DNA of 10,757 nucleotides, from contig CAKRWK010000021.1 of assembly GCA_934417455.1 (NCBI GenBank), forward strand, positions 1 through 10,757. The letters are read 5' to 3'. The DNA is from an uncultured Eubacteriales bacterium (GTDB lineage Bacteria; Bacillota; Clostridia; Oscillospirales; CAG-272). The notes under the pieces were generated by a model that did not search any database, was not told where the DNA came from, and saw only the letters and a list, made by a program, of their open reading frames with translations. A program made the translations under genes and the position numbers. Of the stretch, positions 5,765 through 10,757 are shown piece by piece (within the stretch, counting starts at the first letter, position 1; the number at the start of each line of letters is the position of its first letter).

Positions 5765-8700
5765 TTATTTTCCTTCAAGAAGCATAAAGTTGTCAAATTC
5801 AAATCCGTCGTCGTAAGTGGGCAGGTTTCCGGAAACGGATATTCTTAAATACTCGTTGTTTTCAAGTTTGTGTGTCAGTGTCGTCTGATATACCCGCACA
5901 CCGTCTATATAGTAGGTGACAAGGACTTGATTGTCGGTAAGGAAAGAGTAATTGATTTTCAGATTTGACCATTCGCTGTCGCCGTACGTTCCGATTTTAA
6001 CCTTTTTGTCGGTATTTGTATAAATTACACCGCCGCTGTAATAAGCAAGACGCAGAGCATTTGCCCCGGTAGTGCTGTACAGCAACAGGCTCATCGTTTT
6101 ATCGGAGGCCACTTTCCCTTCTACACTGCGTACATTCCACTCCACAAAGGCGTCATCCGGTTTTTTGTTCTTCGCAGTCAGAGAACCCCACAGCGTCTGG
6201 AATTGTGAGTTGTCGATGTCTCCGTTTGTATTGTTTCTGATTCTGAGATACTTTTCTCCCGTCTGACTGTCGGTAATGATAGTGTTCAGAAACTTTGTCT
6301 CGGTCGCGCTTACACCTTCGCCTTCCTCTGCATACACCACCTTATTGTTGCTTGCGAACTGAATACGGCTTGTGCCGTCCTCAAAATCGTAATTTTGTAC
6401 GACGGTATAGTCTTTCCTGAAGTCACAATTCGCACAGGTATATGTCACCGTCTGTTTGTCGGTGCTGACAGTGGCGGTCAGCGTGTGCGCATGCTCAGAT
6501 TTCGCTTCGCCGCATTCGGAACAAACATATACGGTCTTTGCCTCCGGTTGATTTTCCGTCGGTAAAATGACACGACTTTCTATCCATGTGTGCTTCGTGT
6601 GTGTGCTGTCCGACGTGTAATACGCCCAGTTGTCGGTGCAGAGCATGGCTTTGCTCGCGGAAAAGACCTTAATGCCGCCTCCGTTCGTGGCATTGGTATT
6701 GCCTGCCGTAAGAAAATCAGCCGCACCTTTTGTTGTGACGTACTTATCATTTATATACACGCGAATGGTTTTCGCATTTCTGTCGGCAACCAGTCGGATA
6801 TTGTAGAAAACGTCGTCTTCCATCTTGGTTTCGGTCACGATATTGTCAACGGTAATGTAGCCGCCGCTGTTTTTCTTTGCAATCACGGCATACCAAGCGG
6901 ACGTCCCTCCGGAATAGTTGAAGGAGATATTGACATCCCCCATGACATCGATTTCAAAAACAAATGTCTCGGCCAGTTCCGAAAATTTGAATTGATAACG
7001 ATAGGTACTTGTTGTTCCGGTCAATGTACCGTCTTCAAAGTAGCGGTTGCCGTTGCTTTCTCTGATTTGTGCCGTATCGGTGCCGTCCACCCGTCCGAGG
7101 TTTACCGATTCAAACGTCTGTTTCTTGTTCAGATACATTCTCTTGACGGTTGTATCTTCGGTTTTGCAGACCGTGCAGGCACGGCAGATATAGGAGACAT
7201 TGTCGGTATCGGTTACTTTTACATATTCCATCGAGTGCCCGGTGGCGGGAATTGTTTCGGTTGTCTTCTCACCGGTGTAGGGATTGAAGAGTGTTTTTTT
7301 GCCGGTTCCTTCGCAGGTCGGTGCCGTATAGTCCGTGACCGTCTGCTGAATATTACCGCTGTAAACGAAGAGATCGTCGGCAAAAACGCATTCGCCGTCG
7401 GAAGTCTCCGTGATTTGTACACGGGTCATGCCACTTGCAATGCAGTTGCCGGATTCTGTCAGATTTCTTGTCAGTACGCGGACATCCCCGAGGTATGTGT
7501 ACACCTTCATGTTTGTCATGTCGTAAACGGAACGGATGGTGTACCATGTATCGGGTGTGGATTTTATCTGCGTTGCCACGCCGTCTACGGTCAGCATTCC
7601 ATTTGCATTTACCGTTGTTTTTCCGAACGGAGAGGGATTTTCCCAACAAGTGGTATCATTGATTACATTCACAAGGGAAACGTTGAGAACGCCGGTTTGG
7701 ACGGTTCCGTCCTCCTCTGTCCATTGCGGCATAAACCGTACCTGTACAACAACAAAGTCTTTTGCCGTGTCGGTAAAATATTTGTCATATGCGACATTGT
7801 TGCTACTATTGTCGTCTATGATGTAAAGGTACTTGTTTCCGTCTTTTTCTACAATTTTGGAACTTCCTGAACGCTGGACGGGATTGTCCCCCACGTTGTA
7901 GCCTTCAAAATTTTCGGAAGTGACGACGTCGAGCGTTGAATATTCTCCGCTGCAGACAACACAGGAGATTTTTCCGTCTTTCATGTCAACATAATGGCGG
8001 TTGCCCGCGTAATTGTGCACGCTTTCGGCATACACATACAGACGTTCGACAAGGTAAACAAGTTTTTCGAAAGCGTCGTTTTGCTTGGTCGCTATGTACT
8101 GCGCCACGCTGTAATGTGCCGTCTGCCCATCGGAGAAGTTGACGGTGACTTCGTCAAACAGTTGTCCGGCCAGAAGGGAAACGACAACGCGCTCGCCGTC
8201 AAACGTGAAATTGTCGGTGGTCGCGCCGCCGATTCTGACAGTCGGGTTTGTCAGGGAGGTGTTCACATTGAAATACATTTTGACGTCGTTCGAGAGAATC
8301 AGTCCGGCAGAAAGGAAGGACACATTGTCGCTTTTCGTACCGGTTAGCGCCATCGGGTAGGTCACTTTGACGGTCGGCGTGGCAAGGCCGAGACTTCCGA
8401 CGGTGACCTCCAGTCCCGTATAGTCCTGTGCGGCCGCACCGTAATTGCGGAGCGCGGTGGCCAGTGCGCTGAGTTTAAGGTCATCACCTTTCTCTGCCTT
8501 ACCGAGATAATCGGCCACGGAATATGTTGCCGTGTCCGAGATGGTTTCACTGTCAGAGACTTTGTAATAAACGGTCAGGGTGATTTTTTTGTCGAGATAC
8601 TGCGGGGTGATGCCGGTATAGATAAAACGGTAAAGTCCGTCTTTTTCCGTGGCTTCACTGCCTTTGACGGTGGCAAGAACATTGCCTTCATCGTCGGCAA

Positions 8701-8917
8701 ACGTACCGATGACGTTTTCTTTGTCGTCAATTCCCGTAAGTTGCACATAGAAACTGAGGTCAATCTTTTCGTTCAGTGTCAGGCTGACTTCTGATGTAAT
8801 TTTGACGGATTCGTCTGCTGCCAGAACGTGTACGAACAGCGCGGTGACGGACAGAATCATAACGGTGAGAACCAACAGGATTCGCCGCATCCGTTTGAAA
8901 ATTCGGTTTTTGCTCAT
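5765..8917 (-). CDS. Large secreted protein with duplicated N-terminal module, three lectin-like (LamG/ConA-type) repeats and CxxC knuckles
   Basis: 1050 residues, function not recognised. A Sec signal peptide is clear: basic KNRIFKRMRR, hydrophobic ILLVLTVMILSVTALFV, probable cleavage near VLAA/DE (33-34). Residues about 35-168 and 200-305 look like a duplicated module; each ends in YSVADYL... or YSVAQYI... plus a helix closing with NYGAAAQDYTG or VHNYAG. Three beta-rich blocks follow (about 331-520, 596-768, 838-1048). Each opens with an F-E motif (SENFEGYNVGD, TFESVNLG, YDFEDGTS), has a core WYTIRSVYD / FYNIRLVAD / WSNLKINY followed by a Tyr-rich strand, and closes with ADDLFVY / CTDNWAYY / FDNFMLLEG. 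This pattern fits concanavalin-like jelly rolls, so carbohydrate binding is plausible. CxxC pairs at 319/322, 578/581/584, 799/802 and 828/831 separate the blocks. No LPXTG, SLH, dockerin or catalytic motif was seen. Start ATG 8917 has AAGGAG 9 bases upstream. Its base composition is visibly less GC-rich than the aro genes. Confidence 0.9.
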   Translation of the reverse strand: MSKNRIFKRMRRILLVLTVMILSVTALFVHVLAADESVKITSEVSLTLNEKIDLSFYVQLTGIDDKENVIGTFADDEGNVLATVKGSEATEKDGLYRFIYTGITPQYLDKKITLTVYYKVSDSETISDTATYSVADYLGKAEKGDDLKLSALATALRNYGAAAQDYTGLEVTVGSLGLATPTVKVTYPMALTGTKSDNVSFLSAGLILSNDVKMYFNVNTSLTNPTVRIGGATTDNFTFDGERVVVSLLAGQLFDEVTVNFSDGQTAHYSVAQYIATKQNDAFEKLVYLVERLYVYAESVHNYAGNRHYVDMKDGKISCVVCSGEYSTLDVVTSENFEGYNVGDNPVQRSGSSKIVEKDGNKYLYIIDDNSSNNVAYDKYFTDTAKDFVVVQVRFMPQWTEEDGTVQTGVLNVSLVNVINDTTCWENPSPFGKTTVNANGMLTVDGVATQIKSTPDTWYTIRSVYDMTNMKVYTYLGDVRVLTRNLTESGNCIASGMTRVQITETSDGECVFADDLFVYSGNIQQTVTDYTAPTCEGTGKKTLFNPYTGEKTTETIPATGHSMEYVKVTDTDNVSYICRACTVCKTEDTTVKRMYLNKKQTFESVNLGRVDGTDTAQIRESNGNRYFEDGTLTGTTSTYRYQFKFSELAETFVFEIDVMGDVNISFNYSGGTSAWYAVIAKKNSGGYITVDNIVTETKMEDDVFYNIRLVADRNAKTIRVYINDKYVTTKGAADFLTAGNTNATNGGGIKVFSASKAMLCTDNWAYYTSDSTHTKHTWIESRVILPTENQPEAKTVYVCSECGEAKSEHAHTLTATVSTDKQTVTYTCANCDFRKDYTVVQNYDFEDGTSRIQFASNNKVVYAEEGEGVSATETKFLNTIITDSQTGEKYLRIRNNTNGDIDNSQFQTLWGSLTAKNKKPDDAFVEWNVRSVEGKVASDKTMSLLLYSTTGANALRLAYYSGGVIYTNTDKKVKIGTYGDSEWSNLKINYSFLTDNQVLVTYYIDGVRVYQTTLTHKLENNEYLRISVSGNLPTYDDGFEFDNFMLLEGK

Positions 8918-8926
8918 GTGCGTTTT

Positions 8927-8932
8927 CTCCTT
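8927..8932 (-). promoter_or_regulatory. Ribosome binding site of the secreted-protein gene
   Basis: AAGGAG then AAAACGCAC then ATG 8917. The same AAGGAG-AAAAC context precedes the microprotein gene just upstream, so the two starts carry nearly the same initiation region. Confidence 0.85.
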
Positions 8933-8941
8933 CTTGTTTTC

Positions 8942-9085
8942 TTAGTCCGTCGTGTCGCCAAACGGCACGTCCGGCAATTCGATTTCGTCTTTTCCACTGG
9001 TGGTGATAATGTCTTCTTCCTTGAAGTTTTCCACGGTCATTTCGGGAGGGCTGAAACGCCGTGCGGTGCACGGTGTGTTTTTCAT
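8942..9085 (-). CDS. 47-residue acidic microprotein with EEDIITTSG motif
   Basis: A short gene with strong support: ATG 9085, AAGGAG with a 7-base spacer, its own promoter about 40 bases upstream, TAA at 8942, and the secreted-protein gene only 24 bases downstream in the same transcript. The product has a basic, Pro-containing start (MKNTPCTARRFSPPEM, one Cys at residue 6), then an acidic tail including VENFKEEDIITTSG (18-31), DEIELPD (33-39) and a PFGDTTD end. Charge count is 5 basic and 11 acidic residues. There is no signal peptide or membrane segment. From memory, short clostridial ORFs with an E/D-D-V/I-I-T-T/A-S-G core are frequent and mostly unnamed; this was not checked. Function unknown; possibilities are a partner or regulator of the downstream protein, or a precursor peptide. 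Confidence 0.8.
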   Translation of the reverse strand: MKNTPCTARRFSPPEMTVENFKEEDIITTSGKDEIELPDVPFGDTTD

Positions 9086-9092
9086 GTGTTTT

Positions 9093-9098
9093 CTCCTT
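9093..9098 (-). promoter_or_regulatory. Ribosome binding site of the microprotein gene
   Basis: AAGGAG on the minus strand, spacer AAAACAC, then ATG 9085. It is a near-ideal site and the main evidence, along with the promoter, that this very short frame is translated. Confidence 0.85.
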
Positions 9099-9126
9099 TC
9101 GTCGCAGGATGAGGACTAACAAATTC

Positions 9127-9155
9127 ATCATATACCTGGGCGAAAGGCTTGTCAA
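9127..9155 (-). promoter_or_regulatory. Sigma-A promoter of the microprotein / secreted-protein unit
   Basis: TTGACA (9155-9150), a 17-base spacer and TATGAT (9132-9127) on the minus strand: eleven of twelve consensus bases with ideal spacing. Start near 9120 gives a leader of about 35 bases. A run of 19 A on this strand lies 25 bases upstream of the -35 box. Confidence 0.9.
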
Positions 9156-9180
9156 CGGCAAAATAAACAAAAAGTCATTC

Positions 9181-9199
9181 TTTTTTTTTTTTTTTTTTT
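9181..9199. repeat. T19/A19 homopolymer upstream of the microprotein promoter
   Basis: Nineteen consecutive T on the plus strand. Relative to the minus-strand promoter it spans about -61 to -79, where an A-tract can bend DNA or act like an UP element; such runs also change length readily. Its exact length may be an assembly estimate. Confidence 0.85.
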
Positions 9200-9207
9200 G
9201 GTAAAAT

Positions 9208-9238
9208 TGCACAAAACATAGGGGGCGCGTTTTGTGCA
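9208..9238. repeat. 10-bp inverted repeat, possible operator
   Basis: TGCACAAAAC and GTTTTGTGCA are exact reverse complements around an 11-base G-rich loop (9218-9228). AAA at 9204-9206 and TTT at 9240-9242 would extend it past one mismatch. It lies between two divergent promoters, about 130 bases upstream of the uxaC -35 box, with no gene ending into it. A dimeric regulator site is the most natural reading; the binding protein is unknown. Confidence 0.55.
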
Positions 9239-9255
9239 CTTTGCCGAAAAAAGAG

Positions 9256-9269
9256 TGAAAGAGTATACA
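9256..9269 (+). promoter_or_regulatory. Weak cre-like site (catabolite control)
   Basis: TGAAAGAGTATACA matches the CcpA cre consensus TGWAANCGNTNWCA except at two positions, including the central C. It lies upstream of a sugar-acid catabolic gene, where carbon control would be expected. It may be chance. Confidence 0.2.
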
Positions 9270-9282
9270 AAACCGAACGTAC

Positions 9283-9300
9283 CTCCGAAACGCTCCGAAA
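9283..9300 (+). repeat. Tandem CTCCGAAA pair with 10-base period
   Basis: CTCCGAAA occurs at 9283-9290 and 9293-9300, one helical turn apart, with a related GCCGAAA at 9243. It lies about 40 bases upstream of the uxaC -35 box. It could be a pair of half-sites on one DNA face; it is short enough to be chance. Confidence 0.35.
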
Positions 9301-9339
9301 AAAGTTGACGGAGAGGCAGGATTTTTCCCTTCCGGTGTG

Positions 9340-9368
9340 TTGTATTTTCTCCGGATATATGATAAAAT
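9340..9368 (+). promoter_or_regulatory. Probable sigma-A promoter of uxaC
   Basis: TTGTAT (9340-9345), a 17-base spacer and TAAAAT (9363-9368). Start near 9375 leaves a leader of about 24 bases containing AAAGGAA (9381-9387), 11 bases before ATG 9399. It is weaker than the two minus-strand promoters, consistent with a regulated catabolic gene. Confidence 0.55.
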
Positions 9369-9398
9369 GAAGAAAAAAGCAAAGGAACCGTCCCCACC

Positions 9399-10757
9399 AT
9401 GAAAACATTTCTCGATAAAGATTTTCTTCTTTCCACGGAAACGGCAAAAACGCTCTATCATACCTATGCCGAGAATATGCCGATTTTCGATTTTCACTGT
9501 CATCTCTCCCCGAAGGAGATTTACGAGGACAAAAAGTATCGCAGTCTGACGGAGGTATGGCTTGGCGGCGATCACTACAAATGGCGTTTGATGCGCGAAT
9601 TCGGCATTCCCGAGGAGAAAATTACGGGAAATGCCTCCGATGAGGAAAAATTCGCGGCGTATGCCGCCGTGATGCCGTATGCCATCGGCAATCCAGTGTA
9701 TGCGTGGACACATTTGGAACTTCGCCGCTTTTTCGGTATAGACGACATCCTGTCGCCGGCGACCGCCGAAAAAATATACCGCGAGGCCGGAGAGAAACTC
9801 AAAACCCTGACGGCGCGGAAAATGATGGAGGTCAGCCGCGTCAGAACCGTCTGTACGACGGATGACCCGGCGGATTCTCTCGAATACCATATTCTCATGA
9901 AAAAGGACCCGACGTTTTCCGTGCGTGTTCTCCCGGCGTTCCGCCCGGATAAGGCGTTGAATATCGAAAGGGACACCTTCCTGCCGTGGCTTGCCGCGTT
10001 GGAGGCGCGCGTCGGATATCCTGTCGAAACGCTCGATGACCTTGAGCGCGCGCTGGCCGAACGCGTGGACTTTTTCGACGAGGTCGGTTGCGTCTGTTCC
10101 GACCATGCGCTTGACCGCGTGGAATACCGTGCCGTCAGCCCGGCTACGGCGGCGGCCGCGTTTGCCAAAGGCCGCCGCGGCGAGAAACTGACGGCGGAAG
10201 AGGTCGCCGGCTACAAAGGACACCTGCTTGTTTTTCTCGGCCGCCTTTATCATAAAAAGGGATGGGTACAGCAATATCATATCGGCGCGCTGCGCAACAA
10301 CAGCGGTCGTGCCTACCGCACGCTCGGTCCCGACACGGGGTACGACTCCGTCGGCGATGCGCCGTTCGCACCCGCACTCTCCGCGCTTCTCTCCGCTCTT
10401 GACGAGACGGGTGAACTTCCGAAAACCATACTGTATTGCCTCAACCCGCGGGATAACGAAGTCCTTGCCACCCTGATGAACTGCTTCCAAGGGGGAAGCG
10501 ACGCGCAAAGCGGGGTGCGCGGAAAAATCCAGTTCGGGAGCGCGTGGTGGTTTTGCGACCAGAAGGACGGCATGTCAAAACAAATGGAAGCCCTCATGCA
10601 GGTCGGCCTGATTTCCGTATTCGTCGGCATGCTGACCGACAGCCGCAGTTTCCTCTCCTACACGCGCCACGAGTATTTCCGCCGCATTCTGTGCGAAAAG
10701 CTCGGCCGTCTGATAGAAAACGGGGAATACCCGGCCGACATTGTCACCGTGGGTGAG
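9399..10757 (+). CDS. uxaC: Glucuronate (uronate) isomerase, 3' end cut by window edge
   Basis: Aldose-ketose isomerisation of D-glucuronate to D-fructuronate and of D-galacturonate to D-tagaturonate (EC 5.3.1.12), the entry step of hexuronate breakdown, cytoplasmic. 453 codons are present up to the right edge; the family is about 465-475 residues, so only the last few are missing. Seen: IFDFHCHLSPKEI with metal-region histidines H33 and H35, RVLPAFRPDKALNI, CSDHALD, GWVQQYHIGALRNNS, GPDTGYDSVGD, FGSAWWFCDQKDGM, MLTDSRSFLSYTRHEYFRRILCEKLG. All are hallmark stretches of the UxaC branch of the amidohydrolase superfamily. The frame is intact throughout. It is transcribed divergently from the secreted-protein unit; partners such as uxuA, uxaB or kdgK would be expected to the right. 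Confidence 0.97.
   Translation, partial: MKTFLDKDFLLSTETAKTLYHTYAENMPIFDFHCHLSPKEIYEDKKYRSLTEVWLGGDHYKWRLMREFGIPEEKITGNASDEEKFAAYAAVMPYAIGNPVYAWTHLELRRFFGIDDILSPATAEKIYREAGEKLKTLTARKMMEVSRVRTVCTTDDPADSLEYHILMKKDPTFSVRVLPAFRPDKALNIERDTFLPWLAALEARVGYPVETLDDLERALAERVDFFDEVGCVCSDHALDRVEYRAVSPATAAAAFAKGRRGEKLTAEEVAGYKGHLLVFLGRLYHKKGWVQQYHIGALRNNSGRAYRTLGPDTGYDSVGDAPFAPALSALLSALDETGELPKTILYCLNPRDNEVLATLMNCFQGGSDAQSGVRGKIQFGSAWWFCDQKDGMSKQMEALMQVGLISVFVGMLTDSRSFLSYTRHEYFRRILCEKLGRLIENGEYPADIVTVGE

Larger units (their letters stand above)
9086..9398. other. Divergent intergenic region without a gene
   Basis: About 310 bases separate the microprotein gene (minus) from uxaC (plus). In order it holds the microprotein ribosome site, the minus promoter, the T19 run, the 10-bp inverted repeat, a weak cre-like site, the CTCCGAAA pair, the plus promoter and the uxaC ribosome site. 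Short open frames on the minus strand here run back into uxaC antisense and have no ribosome site, so none is called. Confidence 0.8.

Noticed and set aside
6590..7870. 426-residue plus-strand open frame
   Set aside because: Antisense to the secreted-protein gene. It is rich in Cys, Val and Ile as expected from complementing Thr/Asp/Tyr codons, and has no ribosome site.
9181..9199. T19 run as a plus-strand terminator tail
   Set aside because: No hairpin precedes it on the plus strand, and no plus-strand gene ends to its left.
9208..9238. Inverted repeat as an intrinsic terminator
   Set aside because: No T run follows on the plus strand, only a short TTTT on the minus strand, and no gene ends into it in either direction.
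9305..9333. TTGACG at 9305 as -35 box of uxaC
   Set aside because: At a 16-18 base spacing there is no -10-like sequence; the TTGTAT-17-TAAAAT pair downstream is better.
8760..10508. 582-residue minus-strand open frame
   Set aside because: Runs antisense through uxaC, across the intergenic region and A19 tract, and through the microprotein gene in another frame; the coding frames it opposes are well supported.
1..10757. CRISPR arrays, insertion sequences, tRNA or rRNA genes
   Set aside because: No regularly spaced direct repeats, transposase motifs, terminal inverted repeats or recognisable RNA genes were found on either strand.

Overview
The window reads as chromosomal DNA of a low-abundance-type anaerobic Firmicute, most likely a Clostridia lineage (Oscillospirales/Christensenellales-like, gut or rumen). 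This placement is inference. It rests on strong AAGGAG-type Shine-Dalgarno sites, near-consensus sigma-A promoters, a clostridial-style chorismate synthase and AroA, a DUF5662 domain, and a large Sec-secreted protein with CxxC knuckles. No mobile element, CRISPR array, rRNA or tRNA was seen.

Layout. (1) 5721 down to 1, minus strand: a compact aromatic-amino-acid operon driven by a perfect TTGACA-17-TATAAT promoter (5693-5721). The gene order is [DUF5662 - chorismate mutase - AroB] (3744-5636), aroC (2635-3747), an AroE-AroK fusion (1349-2638), aroQ/type II dehydroquinase (940-1383), and aroA (1-924, running off the left edge). The genes overlap or nearly abut, with two ATGA junctions and one 35-base overlap with a GTG start. 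Together they encode every step from DAHP to chorismate, plus chorismate mutase towards prephenate. Only DAHP synthase is missing from the visible part. (2) 9155 down to 5722, minus strand: a second transcription unit with its own TTGACA-17-TATGAT promoter, a 47-residue acidic microprotein (8942-9085) and a 1050-residue secreted protein (5765-8917). It ends in an 11-bp perfect hairpin terminator whose T tail touches the -35 box of the aro promoter. (3) 9086-9398: a divergent intergenic region of about 310 bases holding the minus promoter, a run of 19 T, a 10-bp inverted repeat, a tandem 8-base repeat and a weaker plus-strand promoter. (4) 9399-10757, plus strand: uxaC, glucuronate isomerase, cut by the right edge a few residues before its expected end.

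The most unusual items are the three-domain DUF5662-chorismate mutase-AroB protein, the A11 tract exactly at its DUF5662/mutase junction (one base fewer gives an immediate stop), and the microprotein/secreted-protein pair behind a promoter that has an A19 tract just upstream. Aro gene functions are well supported by catalytic motifs. The secreted unit has no recognised function, and its lectin-like description is structural inference.
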